Part shown: piece by piece, positions 42,888 to 52,142 of the stretch | How positions within the stretch are numbered: position 1 is the stretch's first letter | Layout of the letters: each line of letters starts with the position of its first letter | NCBI RefSeq assembly: GCF_004340665.1 | Contig: NZ_SLWO01000002.1 | Location: 663,254-727,253, forward strand | Length of the DNA stretch: 64,000 nt | Direction: 5' to 3' | Source of the DNA: Pedobacter psychrotolerans | GTDB taxonomy: Bacteria; Bacteroidota; Bacteroidia; Sphingobacteriales; Sphingobacteriaceae | Position numbers and translations under genes: made by a program | The notes under the pieces: generated by a model | The model's database searches: none | The model's input: only the letters and a program-made list of their open reading frames with translations | Told to the model about the DNA's origin: nothing

Positions 42888-43991
42888 ATGCAGATTAAAC
42901 CACATTTTTTTAACTTTCTTGCTTTTGCCGCTATATTTTTGAGCACTCATCTTTTTGCTCAAAAACCATTTAAACCTAATGTAATTGCCTATTACACGGG
43001 CAATGGAACAGTGATCGATAGCTTTCCAATTGAAAAGATTAGTCATCTGATTTACAGTTTTGGCCACTTAAAAGGTGATAGCCTTCATATCAGTTCTGCC
43101 AAAGATTCAGCACTCATTACCAGAATGGTAAGCCTAAAAAAGAGAAATCCCAATTTAAAAGTGATGATTGCCATGGGCGGATGGAGTGCCTGTGCAGATT
43201 GCTCTGAAGTTTTTAGCCGGGCAGAAGGCAGAAAAACTTTTGCCCAAACAACAAAGTCATTATTAGATTATTTCAAAGCAGATGGAATTGATATCGACTG
43301 GGAATATCCCGCGGTTGAAGGCTATCCAGGGCATCAATACATGCAGGCCGACAAACAAAATTTTACCTTGCTGATTAAAGCCCTAAGAGATGAATTGGGT
43401 AAAAAAGCTGAAATCAGCTTTGCGGCAGGAGGAAGTAAAAACTGTTTGGATTCATGCTTTGAATGGAAGAAAGTAATGCCTTTGGTTGATCGTGTTAATT
43501 TAATGAGTTATGATCTGGTAGGCGGCTATGCTAAAACCAGTGGTCACCATACACCACTTTATTCTACTCCACAGCAACAGTCATCCGCAGATTATGCCAT
43601 TAGAGAAATGCTTAAATATGGTGTTCCACCTGGTAAAATTGCCTTAGGTGCAGCATTTTATGGGAGAATATTTGAGAATACAACAGATGCTAATCATGGT
43701 TTGTATCAGCCTACTAAATTTCTGGATGGCGTTTCTTCCAGGGATTATAAAACCTTTTTCAGTAAGGAAAGTGGCTATCAATACTATTGGGATGATATAG
43801 CTAAAGCTCCATATTATTACAATGCAGCCACTAAACGTTTAGTAACATTTGATGATGAAAAATCTATTGTACTTAAAACCAAATATGTAATAGACCGAAA
43901 ATTAAATGGCATTATGTTCTGGGAGTTGAACGATGATCCTTATATTGGTGGCTTACTTCAGGCGATTCATGAAGCGTTGACCCATCAATAA
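42888..43991 (+). CDS. Glycoside hydrolase family 18 chitinase-like enzyme
   Basis: 367 residues with a signal peptide ending LSTHLFAQ. The GH18 barrel is shown by the substrate-strand motif MIAMGGWSACADCSEVF and the catalytic motif DGIDIDWEYP (DxxDxDxE, with the Glu as proton donor), then MSYDLVGGYAKTSGHHTPLY and GIMFWELNDD on the last strand. It cleaves beta-1,4-GlcNAc links in chitin or related glycans in the periplasm or outside the cell. No carbohydrate-binding module is attached. Length is that of a catalytic domain alone. Confidence 0.93.
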   Translation: MQIKPHFFNFLAFAAIFLSTHLFAQKPFKPNVIAYYTGNGTVIDSFPIEKISHLIYSFGHLKGDSLHISSAKDSALITRMVSLKKRNPNLKVMIAMGGWSACADCSEVFSRAEGRKTFAQTTKSLLDYFKADGIDIDWEYPAVEGYPGHQYMQADKQNFTLLIKALRDELGKKAEISFAAGGSKNCLDSCFEWKKVMPLVDRVNLMSYDLVGGYAKTSGHHTPLYSTPQQQSSADYAIREMLKYGVPPGKIALGAAFYGRIFENTTDANHGLYQPTKFLDGVSSRDYKTFFSKESGYQYYWDDIAKAPYYYNAATKRLVTFDDEKSIVLKTKYVIDRKLNGIMFWELNDDPYIGGLLQAIHEALTHQ

Positions 43992-43996
43992 TAAAT

Positions 43997-44545
43997 CTAA
44001 TTGCTGAATTTTAAATTAAATTTCCCCTCTGTAATTCTAACAATTGCACCATTTGTTCCTTTTACCTGACCACTAAATGATCCCTTGATTACACCACCAT
44101 TAGTGTATGACACATCAGAATAAAAAAAATAAATACCTTCACTATCATTTATAGTTGAATATAAAGCGTTTGATGCATTTGTATATTCTACATATGAAAA
44201 TGGATAGGTATAATCGCTATTCCCGGTATTTAAACCAGGTGAAAACCCAATAAATGACTCATTACTAAAGAATTTAAGTCTTGGTGATGTACCATTAGCC
44301 ATAGTACCTAAGATGGTTAATGATCTAGGTGATGAACTTGTATTTCTTATTGCTGAAACTTCCTTTTCAGTTATAGCAACACCATCTGCCTTAAAAGTAA
44401 TGTAATACTCGGAGGTAGCCGCACCATTCCCACTTCCAGGATTGGTGTTCGGGCCTGAACCGTCCCAATCAATTTCTTTCTTACAGCTTGCAATAGAAAT
44501 AATGGCAACGAATGCGACCATTATAAATTTAATTCGGTTATTCAT
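43997..44545 (-). CDS. Hypothetical lipoprotein
   Basis: 182 residues from the ATG at 44545 (a GTG two codons upstream is possible; GAAG precedes the ATG as ribosome site). Lipoprotein signal ending in IISIASCKK, then a Gly/Asn/Pro linker and a beta-rich domain (YYITFKADGVAITEKEVSAI, GVIKGSFSGQVKGTNGAIVR, ITEGKFNLKF). The pattern is like DUF-type immunoglobulin/lipocalin surface lipoproteins of Bacteroidetes, but I cannot name the family. Convergent with the chitinase gene, stop codons five bases apart. Confidence 0.7.
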   Translation of the reverse strand: MNNRIKFIMVAFVAIISIASCKKEIDWDGSGPNTNPGSGNGAATSEYYITFKADGVAITEKEVSAIRNTSSSPRSLTILGTMANGTSPRLKFFSNESFIGFSPGLNTGNSDYTYPFSYVEYTNASNALYSTINDSEGIYFFYSDVSYTNGGVIKGSFSGQVKGTNGAIVRITEGKFNLKFSN

Positions 44546-44638
44546 CTTCACAGATTAAGAGCGTAAATTACTGGCGACAAATATATTAAAAATAAAGCAA
44601 TCCGATACCCCTCCTCAAAAACACACGTTAAAAAGAAC

Positions 44639-45559
44639 TTAGTGATTCATTTTCTGCGTTTTCAGCCAGGCTGCCATCAGGTTAAACCAATCCACATCTG
44701 AAGTTTTATTGATTAAGCCAAAGCCATGACCTCCTTTTTCATAAAGGTAAACTTCGGAAGATACACCATTGGCTTTCAAAGCATCACGCATTAAAATGCT
44801 ATTGGCATAAGGAACTGCATTATCATCTTTTGCATGAACGAAAAACACCGGTGGTGATTTTTGATTTACATTTTTATTGGCCGAGAAATAATGCTTCAAG
44901 CTATCTGTAGGGTTATCGCCTAGTAAGTTTTTCATTGTACCCGTATGAACAGATTCTTCAAAGCTAATCACCGGATAAACCAGCAGAGCAAAATTTGGCC
45001 GGAGATCTATTTTTTCCGGATCAGCAATTTTTAAATCATTATAGTGAGTAACCAATGTGGAAGCAAAATGCCCTCCTGCTGAGAATCCCATAATGCCAAT
45101 TTTATTCTTTTTAATGCCATATTTTTTGGCATTTATCTTTACCAGATAAATGGCTTGTTGCGCATCCTGTAATGGGCCATAAGTTTTATCCACCATAATC
45201 TGATCACTGGGCAAACGGTATTTCAACACAAAAGCGGTAATGCCAATCGCATTAAATCGTTTAGCTACATCAATACCTTCATGACTAAAAGCCAAAGCAC
45301 CATAACCACCACCCGGGCAAATAATTACGGCTGTACCTGTAGCTATATTTTTAGGTGCTTCGAAAACTGTAAGTGTGGGCACAGAAACTTTGGTAATACT
45401 TAAAGTACCATTCGCACGCGTTTCGGTATTTTCTATATAATCTGATGGAGTTGGTTTCGCACCAGGAATATTTCCTGCGTAAAGGGGAATAACTTCCTGG
45501 GCTTTTGAAAAAATAGCAACCATAAGCAACACTGTGGTGAAAATTGATGTTTTAACCAT
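44639..45559 (-). CDS. Exported alpha/beta hydrolase (acetyl-esterase/BD-FAE-like)
   Basis: 306 residues with a signal peptide (residues 1-20). The oxyanion loop is IICPGGGYGALAFSHEG, the nucleophile Ser is in GIMGFSAGGHFAST, the Asp in FFVHAKDDNAVPYANS, and the His in GGHGFGL. The pattern is that of bacterial acetyl-xylan/carbohydrate esterases and BD-FAE-type enzymes. It probably removes acyl groups from glycans in the periplasm. It starts 10 bases after the prfB stop on the same strand and might be read from the same transcript. Confidence 0.88.
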   Translation of the reverse strand: MVKTSIFTTVLLMVAIFSKAQEVIPLYAGNIPGAKPTPSDYIENTETRANGTLSITKVSVPTLTVFEAPKNIATGTAVIICPGGGYGALAFSHEGIDVAKRFNAIGITAFVLKYRLPSDQIMVDKTYGPLQDAQQAIYLVKINAKKYGIKKNKIGIMGFSAGGHFASTLVTHYNDLKIADPEKIDLRPNFALLVYPVISFEESVHTGTMKNLLGDNPTDSLKHYFSANKNVNQKSPPVFFVHAKDDNAVPYANSILMRDALKANGVSSEVYLYEKGGHGFGLINKTSDVDWFNLMAAWLKTQKMNH

Positions 45560-45569
45560 TTTATTGATG

Positions 45570-46644
45570 TTAGAATTCCATTAAATAAGCTTTTAAAAAG
45601 TCGTTAATATCGCCATTTAAAACGGCATCAGGATTTGAAGTTTGATAGTTTGTACGGTGATCTTTAACCCGTCTGTCATCTAACACATAACTTCTGATTT
45701 GCGAACCCCACTCAATCTTTTTCTTCGATCCTTCTACAGCTGCAATCGCTTCATTGCGTTTACGCTCCTCCACCTCATATAACTGTGATTTTAATAAACG
45801 AATAGCATTTTCTTTGTTTTGCAACTGCGATCTTGATTCCTGATTTTTAATAATAATGCCTGAAGGTTTATGATATAAACGAACAGCTGTTTCTACTTTG
45901 TTTACATTTTGTCCACCTGCACCACCTGCCCTAAAGGTTTCAAATTCAATATCAGCCGGATTAATGTCGATCTGAATCGTATCATCTACCAAAGGATAAA
46001 CGTATACCGAAGCAAAAGAAGTGTGCCTCCGGGCATTTGAATCGAAAGGTGAAATCCTCACCAAACGATGTACACCATTTTCGCCTTTCAGGTATCCGTA
46101 AGAAAAATCGCCGTCGAATTGAAGCGTTACCGATTTAATTCCTGCAATCTCCCCTTCCTGACTATCCTGTTCCGTAATTTTATATCCATTTTTCTCACCC
46201 CACATGATGTACATCCGCATGAGCATATAAGCCCAATCGCAACTTTCCGTTCCACCAGCACCAGCCGTAATTTGCATGACCGCAGAAAGCTGATCTTCCT
46301 TATTGCGCAACATGTTTTTCAGTTCCAGTTCTTCAACAGCCTTGGTACTGGCTTCAAACTGTTCTTTCATCTCTGCTTCCGAAGCATCGCCAGCCTGGAA
46401 AAACTCCAGCATCACCGCAGCATCTTCTACAGCGTTATGGGTATCATTGAAACCATCTGTCCATTTTTTCTTAGAACTGATTTCAGCAAGAATTTTTTCT
46501 GCTTTTTTTGGATCATCCCAGAAATCGGGTGCCATGGTTAATTTTTCTTCTTCGCGAATGGCGTAAAGGAGCTCATCAACGTCAAAGATGCCTCCTCAGG
46601 GACGTTACTCTGTCCCTTAAATCCTGCAAGTTTTCTTTTGTCAT
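45570..46644 (-). CDS. prfB: Peptide chain release factor 2, with programmed +1 frameshift
   Basis: RF2 ends translation at UGA and UAA. The coding region is two pieces: 20 codons from the ATG at 46644 ([20 protein letters not shown]), a UGA at 46584-46582, then 337 residues in the +1 frame (from GAC at 46583). Total 357 residues. The frame that starts [14 protein letters not shown] is therefore internal, not the true N-terminus. RF2-type features are the SPF tripeptide in [16 protein letters not shown], which reads UGA, and the catalytic GGQ in [12 protein letters not shown]. The frameshift makes RF2 control its own level. Confidence 0.95.
46582..46596 (-). promoter_or_regulatory. prfB programmed frameshift site
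   Basis: On the minus strand an internal Shine-Dalgarno AGGAGG (46596-46591), three bases (CAT), then CTT-TGA-C. This is the arrangement and spacing known from E. coli prfB. When RF2 is scarce the ribosome slips forward one base at CTT and reads GAC. Confidence 0.95.
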
Positions 46645-46730
46645 ACGGGCAAATATATAAAATCGAACTGAGCATAGCGCATGGCGAAAGGGCTAAAACA
46701 CTAAAACAACGTTGAAAAAAGTATTTTTAT

Positions 46731-48035
46731 CTACTTCTTCATCACCATATAATCAAGCGTTAAGTTAGAAAGCAATTTAACACCCAATACAAAACCACTT
46801 TCATCCAGGTAAAAGTCTGGCGTATGATGTGATGGCGCTTTCAAAGGATCTTTACCTTTAGGCATTCCACCTAAAAACACAAACAAGCCCGGAATTTTTT
46901 CCTGGAAGAAAGAAAAATCTTCTGCTCCAGTAACGGGCGGCCTTAACAATACATGATCTTTTCCAGCTGTCATCTGCATGCTGGAAAGCATTTTTTCTGT
47001 GAGTGCCACGTTATTGAAGGTAACCGGATAATGGTTACTGTAAGGTATCTTTACATCAGCAGTTGCACCATTAGCTTCTGCTGTTTTAGTCGCAATAGTT
47101 TTAATCCGTTCAATAAACATCGCTTCATCTTCCTTACTGAAATTACGCACAGTGCCTAGCATCTCTAACTTTTCTGGAATGATATTAGAACGAACCCCGC
47201 CATTAATGGCGCCAATAGTTACCACGCCTGGATTTTCAGTTACATTTAGGTTTCGGCTTACAATAGTTTGAAGGTTGTTGATAATCTGAGCTGAAGTCAC
47301 GATCGGATCAATGCTGCTCCATGGGTATGCACCATGTGCCTGACGACCTGTAACCGTAATTTTCATATCGTTTACCGCGGCCATTGTTCCACCCGGGCGG
47401 TAAGTGACATTTCCAACTTCAGTTTGAGAGTTGATGTGCAAGCCAAAAATCACATCAACTTTTGGATTTTCCAAAACACCTTCCTTAATCATTAATGCTG
47501 CTCCGCCTTCTTCACCGGCAGGTACGCCTTCTTCAGCAGGTTGAAAAATAAACTTCACTGTTCCGGGAATATCTTTTTTCATTGCACTGAGCACTTCTGC
47601 AACCCCCATGAGTATCGCCACATGGCTATCATGACCGCAGGCATGCATCACACCAACTTCCTGCCCGTTATATTGTGTTTTAACTTTTGAAGCAAACGTA
47701 ACATCAACCCTTTCGATTACAGGTAAACCATCCATATCAGCCCGTAAAGCAACAACTGGCCCGGGTTTACCACCCTTTAAAACACCAACTACGCCTGTTT
47801 TAGCAACTCCCGTTGTAACCTGAATGCCTAAAGATTTTAAGTATTGAGCAATAATTCCCGCAGTACGAACTTCCTGATTGCCCAGTTCTGGGTGCTCATG
47901 AAAATCTCTTCTCCAGGTAATTAACTTTTGTTCAATAGCATCAGCTTTTTTAGAAACTTCTTCCCTTAAAGGTGATTTTTGAGCAAATAAGCTAAGGGAA
48001 ATGAAAGATAAGCCAGCGAGGTAGATGTATTTCAT
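46731..48035 (-). CDS. Exported M20-family amidohydrolase
   Basis: 434 residues with a signal peptide (YLAGLSFISLSLFAQ). The catalytic part has RADMDGLPV, the metal site HACGHDSHVAIL, FIFQPAEEG with the Glu pair, and the late ligand His in SHHTPDFYLDE; the dimerisation domain lies between ~200 and 310. It belongs to the IAA-amino-acid hydrolase/HipO-like M20D group, which cleaves N-acyl amino acids. This copy is exported, whereas the related one at 58650-59834 is cytosolic. Confidence 0.92.
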   Translation of the reverse strand: MKYIYLAGLSFISLSLFAQKSPLREEVSKKADAIEQKLITWRRDFHEHPELGNQEVRTAGIIAQYLKSLGIQVTTGVAKTGVVGVLKGGKPGPVVALRADMDGLPVIERVDVTFASKVKTQYNGQEVGVMHACGHDSHVAILMGVAEVLSAMKKDIPGTVKFIFQPAEEGVPAGEEGGAALMIKEGVLENPKVDVIFGLHINSQTEVGNVTYRPGGTMAAVNDMKITVTGRQAHGAYPWSSIDPIVTSAQIINNLQTIVSRNLNVTENPGVVTIGAINGGVRSNIIPEKLEMLGTVRNFSKEDEAMFIERIKTIATKTAEANGATADVKIPYSNHYPVTFNNVALTEKMLSSMQMTAGKDHVLLRPPVTGAEDFSFFQEKIPGLFVFLGGMPKGKDPLKAPSHHTPDFYLDESGFVLGVKLLSNLTLDYMVMKK

Positions 48036-48231
48036 GAAAAGGGATTGAAGTTTAGTTTAAGATAACCTAAGCTATGCATTTCTAACCAAAATTGCAATAA
48101 TGAATACCTTAATGACCTGAACTTATTTGCAAATGATGATGATGAATTAAATTAAAAATCATAATGATTTTTGAACATTAAAAAGACCATTTTAAATTTT
48201 TGCTTTATTACTTTTACAAAAAACAAAGATT

Positions 48232-49878
48232 ATGTTACCGAAAATAAATTTTACAGAAACAGCGGCATATAAGTATTTAGCCGATCACTTTATTGATATT
48301 AACCAGAAAAGCATTAAAGATCTTTTTGCTGAAGATGCAGATCGTTTCAACAAGTTTTCTGTTTTTTTTGAAGATATTTTATTAGACTATAGCAAAAACC
48401 GCATTAGCGATGAAACATTAGCATTGTTGATGCAACTGGCCCGTGAGTGCAAACTGGATGAAGCCATAAAATCGATGTATGCAGGTGATAAAATCAATGA
48501 AACTGAAGATCGTTCGGTTCTTCATATCGCCTTGCGGAATTTGAGCAACACACCTATCCTGGTAGATGGTAAAGATGTGATGCCCGATGTAAATGCGGTA
48601 TTGGCTAAAATGGAAAAGTTTAGCAACAGCATCATTAGTGGTGAATGGAAAGGCTATACGGGCAAAGCGATTACAGATGTGGTAAACATTGGTATTGGTG
48701 GATCAGATTTAGGCCCGGTAATGGTGACTGAAGCTTTAAAACACTATAAAAATCATTTAAATATACATTTCGTTTCCAATATTGATGGAACACATATTGC
48801 CGAAACCTTATCAGGATTAGATGCTGAAACCACCTTGTTTTTAGTGGCTTCAAAAACTTTTACTACCCAGGAAACCATGACTAACGCACATTCTGCCCGT
48901 TCATGGTTCTTAGAAAAAGGTGGACAGGAAAGTGATATTGCCAAACATTTTGCTGCATTATCAACCAATGCAAAAGATGTATCTGCTTTCGGTATAGACA
49001 CTGAAAATATGTTTGAATTTTGGGATTGGGTTGGCGGTCGTTACTCTTTATGGAGCGCTATTGGTTTATCCATTTCATTAAGTATTGGTTTTGACAACTT
49101 TAAAGAACTGCTTGCTGGTGCACATGCCACTGACAATCACTTTAAAACAGCAGAATTTGAAAATAACTTGCCCGTAATTTTAGGTTTACTTGGTGTTTGG
49201 TACATCAATTTCTACAATGCAGAAACACAGGTAATTTTACCATACGATCAATACATGCACCGTTTTGCAGCTTATTTCCAACAAGGAGATATGGAAAGTA
49301 ATGGTAAACATGTAGATAGAAATGGCAATGAAGTAGATTATGAAACCGGACCAATTATTTGGGGTGAGCCGGGTACAAATGGTCAACATGCTTTTTACCA
49401 ATTGATTCACCAGGGTACAAGAATTATCCCTGCCGATTTCATCGCTCCTGCACAGAGTTTAAATCCATTGGGAGATCATCATCCGATTTTACTTTCTAAC
49501 TTCTTTGCCCAAACCGAAGCTTTAATGAATGGTAAAACAGAAGAAGAGGTTACCGCCGAACTAAAAAAAGATGGCAAATCAGCCGATGAAATTGCTAAAA
49601 TTGCACCTTTTAAAGTTTTTGAAGGCAATCGCCCAACCAACTCTATCCTATTGAAAAAAGTAACACCTTATACCTTGGGTAGCTTAGTGGCGATGTACGA
49701 ACATAAAATATTTGTTCAGGGCGTGATCTGGAATATTTTTAGTTTCGACCAATGGGGAGTTGAACTTGGAAAACAATTGGCTAAGAAAATTCTTCCTGAG
49801 TTGGATGGAAATGAATCAGTTTCCAGTCATGATAGCTCAACCAACGGCTTAATCAATCAATACAAAGCCTGGAGATAA
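48232..49878 (+). CDS. pgi: Glucose-6-phosphate isomerase
   Basis: 548 residues, the full length of the E. coli-type enzyme. Family signatures: [11 protein letters not shown] and [13 protein letters not shown] in the first sugar-isomerase domain, [17 protein letters not shown] as PGI signature 1, [19 protein letters not shown] with the catalytic Glu and His, and [20 protein letters not shown] near the end, with the catalytic Lys in [12 protein letters not shown]. It interconverts glucose-6-phosphate and fructose-6-phosphate in glycolysis. It stands alone with its own terminator. Confidence 0.97.
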   Translation: MLPKINFTETAAYKYLADHFIDINQKSIKDLFAEDADRFNKFSVFFEDILLDYSKNRISDETLALLMQLARECKLDEAIKSMYAGDKINETEDRSVLHIALRNLSNTPILVDGKDVMPDVNAVLAKMEKFSNSIISGEWKGYTGKAITDVVNIGIGGSDLGPVMVTEALKHYKNHLNIHFVSNIDGTHIAETLSGLDAETTLFLVASKTFTTQETMTNAHSARSWFLEKGGQESDIAKHFAALSTNAKDVSAFGIDTENMFEFWDWVGGRYSLWSAIGLSISLSIGFDNFKELLAGAHATDNHFKTAEFENNLPVILGLLGVWYINFYNAETQVILPYDQYMHRFAAYFQQGDMESNGKHVDRNGNEVDYETGPIIWGEPGTNGQHAFYQLIHQGTRIIPADFIAPAQSLNPLGDHHPILLSNFFAQTEALMNGKTEEEVTAELKKDGKSADEIAKIAPFKVFEGNRPTNSILLKKVTPYTLGSLVAMYEHKIFVQGVIWNIFSFDQWGVELGKQLAKKILPELDGNESVSSHDSSTNGLINQYKAWR

Positions 49879-49913
49879 TAGAATTCCTTTACGGAAGAAG
49901 TCAATTTATTTTA

Positions 49914-49950
49914 TAAAGCCATCGCATTACAAAATACGATGGCTTTTTTT
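49914..49950 (+). terminator. Terminator of pgi
   Basis: AAAGCCATCG and CGATGGCTTT form a perfect stem around a 12-base loop and are followed by seven T, 36 bases after the stop codon. Confidence 0.88.
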
Positions 49951-50042
49951 ATGGTGCAAATTAGATTATAATCATGCCTGAGGTTATGGAATCTTTGAAA
50001 CTCATACATCTTTAAATTGTTATATCATTAAGAAACAGCAAT

Positions 50043-50576
50043 ATGAAACATTTAAAATGGGTATTCAGTATGGCTTTAGTTGCAAGTACTTTACAACTTT
50101 TAGCCCAAACAAATAAAGAGACTACGGTAAAAATATTAAACGAAAAAAATTACACATTCGTAGCCAATTCAGCCATGCCCATGGCCAACATGGATATTTC
50201 CAGAATTTTATCCAGTATGCCCGGTAATCAGGGTGGTGGAACAATAAATTTAACAGGTAGTCAGTACGATTTAAAGGTAACGAAAGATAGCGTTGTTGCT
50301 TATTTACCATATTATGGACGCTCATTTAGTGCACCGATGAATCCGAGTGAAGGTGGCATTAAGTTTACCTCAAAAGATTTCAGCTATAAAGAATCAAAAA
50401 ACAAAAAGGGTGCATACACCATTCAGATTAACACTAAGGATGTTACACGGGAGAATTTCAGACTTACTTTAAATGTAACCGAAAAGGGCTATGCAAGCCT
50501 GATTGCCAGCGGTAATAATAAACAGCCCATAAATTTTAATGGCTATTTAAGTGAATCAAAGAAAAAAGATAAATAA
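50043..50576 (+). CDS. DUF4251 family exported protein
   Basis: 177 residues, signal peptide at 1-21 (VFSMALVASTLQLLA). Pattern of DUF4251: KNYTFVANSAMPM, TINLTGSQYDLKVTKDSVVA, YLPYYGRSFSAPMNPSEGGI, IKFTSKDFSYKESKNKKGAY, and INFNGYLSE at the end. These small periplasmic or lipoprotein-like beta proteins are widespread in Bacteroidetes; the function is unknown. Terminator immediately downstream. Confidence 0.88.
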   Translation: MKHLKWVFSMALVASTLQLLAQTNKETTVKILNEKNYTFVANSAMPMANMDISRILSSMPGNQGGGTINLTGSQYDLKVTKDSVVAYLPYYGRSFSAPMNPSEGGIKFTSKDFSYKESKNKKGAYTIQINTKDVTRENFRLTLNVTEKGYASLIASGNNKQPINFNGYLSESKKKDK

Positions 50577-50609
50577 TAAAAAAGCCAGATTTAACGCTGG
50601 CTTTTTTAT
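50576..50609. terminator. Bidirectional terminator between DUF4251 and glutaminyl cyclase genes
   Basis: AAAAAAGCCAG and CTGGCTTTTTT with an ATTTAACG loop and T/A runs on both sides serve the two converging genes. Confidence 0.88.
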
Positions 50610-50628
50610 TGAATATTGCACCAAATAT

Positions 50629-51714
50629 TTATTGCTTTGATATTTTAATTTCGAAAATGTGCGGCCATTTCTTGCCTGTTACATAAAGCTTTTTGGTAGC
50701 ATGGTCGTAAGCAATTCCGTTCAGCACGTTATTTGCTTTTTCATCATCAGTTTTGAAATAATCATCTGCCAGTAAGCCGCTGAGATTGATTTTGCCTTCA
50801 ACAGCACCTGTTTCCGGATTAATGATTAAGATATGATTTGTTGTATATACATTGGCATAAATTTTTCCATCAATGTATTCCAATTCGTTTAATTGTTGGA
50901 TCGCTCCTTTATTGTCAAAAACATCAATCTCGCCAATAGTTTTATAAGTGTTTTTATCTAAAAAGAATATGGTATTGGAACCATCCGTTTTTAAGATCTT
51001 TTGCCCATCAAAGTTTAATCCCCAACCTTCTTGTGTGCCTTCATTATACGTAAATTCAGATAATTTCTTAAAAGTCTTTTTATCATATACGAATCCGGTT
51101 TTTTCACGGTAGGTTAACTGAACGATTTTATCACCAACCACTGTCATTCCTTCTCCAAAAAACTGTTTATCAAGATCAGCCTTCAATACGATTTTACCCG
51201 TAGCCGGATCTACTTTGCGTAAGCTGGAATGGCCATAATCGCCAGCACTTTCATAGAAAAACCCATCATGGTACTCTAAACCTTCTACGTATGAGGAAGT
51301 ATCATGAGGCAGGGTTTTGATTATTTTATAGCTATACTCTACCGGAGCCTGAGCAGCAAGTATATTAACATTGGATGTTAAATCTTCTGATTTTCCGTCT
51401 CCGTAAATTCTAGCCGTAATTAAATGATTGCCCAATTTTAAACCAGCAGTTTTCATTTTAATGGCCATTGTATCGGTTTTGGCTTCAACTTTAGTGCTAT
51501 CCATCAGGTAAATTACAGAATCTATCTTTCCTTCTTTACCAAAAAGGGCTTTAACCTCAAAATCATTCCCTGATGCAACATTAAGTCCCATCATTGGTGA
51601 AATTAAGGACCGATAAGTTTTCGGAGCATCATTTTTACAAGAACCTAAAAAGGCAACGATGATTCCAAAAAGTATAAATGTGCTGATTTGTTTAGTCTTC
51701 AGGCCAAAAAGCAT
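50629..51714 (-). CDS. Glutaminyl-peptide cyclotransferase (plant/bacterial QC type), lipoprotein
   Basis: 361 residues from the ATG at 51714. Lipoprotein signal ending IVAFLGSCKND, an Ig-like segment to residue ~120 (DFEVKALFGKEGKIDSVIYL), then the five-bladed propeller of PF05096 glutamine cyclotransferases: SYVEGLEYHDGFFYESAGDY, SSLRKVDPATGKIVLKADL, QLTYREKTGFVYDKKTF, EGWGLNFDGQKILKTDGSNT, LNELEYIDGKIYANVYTTN, VLNGIAYDHATKKLYVTGKK. The enzyme turns N-terminal Gln into pyroglutamate on exported proteins. Its first 23 bases overlap the end of yraN, so the two are coupled. Confidence 0.9.
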   Translation of the reverse strand: MLFGLKTKQISTFILFGIIVAFLGSCKNDAPKTYRSLISPMMGLNVASGNDFEVKALFGKEGKIDSVIYLMDSTKVEAKTDTMAIKMKTAGLKLGNHLITARIYGDGKSEDLTSNVNILAAQAPVEYSYKIIKTLPHDTSSYVEGLEYHDGFFYESAGDYGHSSLRKVDPATGKIVLKADLDKQFFGEGMTVVGDKIVQLTYREKTGFVYDKKTFKKLSEFTYNEGTQEGWGLNFDGQKILKTDGSNTIFFLDKNTYKTIGEIDVFDNKGAIQQLNELEYIDGKIYANVYTTNHILIINPETGAVEGKINLSGLLADDYFKTDDEKANNVLNGIAYDHATKKLYVTGKKWPHIFEIKISKQ

Positions 51715-52057
51715 CTTCAATATGGTTTAATGTGTAAATATTATTTTTTGTAAAGGTAATGGCAATAATATCAAAACGAATATCATTTTGATGATTCATC
51801 ATTTCTATATAAGCTGCGGATGCCAATTCCATCTGCTTTTGTTTGGCTTTGTGTACAAAATCTTCTGGTTGACCAAATGCTACTGAAGTTCGGGTTTTAA
51901 CCTCTACAAAAACCATGATTCTATTTTTATAAGCTATTAAATCTATTTCAGCCTTTCCATGTGTCCAGTTTTCATCCAGAATCTCATAACCATTCGCCTC
52001 CAGATAATCTTTGGCAATTGTTTCACCCTGTTTGCCTAAATTGTTGTGAACAGCCAT
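51692..52057 (-). CDS. YraN/UPF0102-family nuclease-like protein
   Basis: 121 residues. The family marks are GKQGETIAKDYLEANGYEIL, then AEIDLIAYKNRIMVFVEVKT, the PD-(D/E)xK core (Asp in EIDLIA, Glu-x-Lys in VEVKT), and RFDIIAI. It resembles Holliday-junction resolvases but its cellular role is unsettled. It overlaps the glutaminyl cyclase gene by 23 bases. Confidence 0.93.
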   Translation of the reverse strand: MAVHNNLGKQGETIAKDYLEANGYEILDENWTHGKAEIDLIAYKNRIMVFVEVKTRTSVAFGQPEDFVHKAKQKQMELASAAYIEMMNHQNDIRFDIIAITFTKNNIYTLNHIEDAFWPED

Positions 52058-52142
52058 GTATTTGTGTTACGGGTTATAAGTTAAAAATTATAGGGTAACG
52101 TCTATTTAACTAATGATCAGTGTTTATCAAAATTGATTTATA

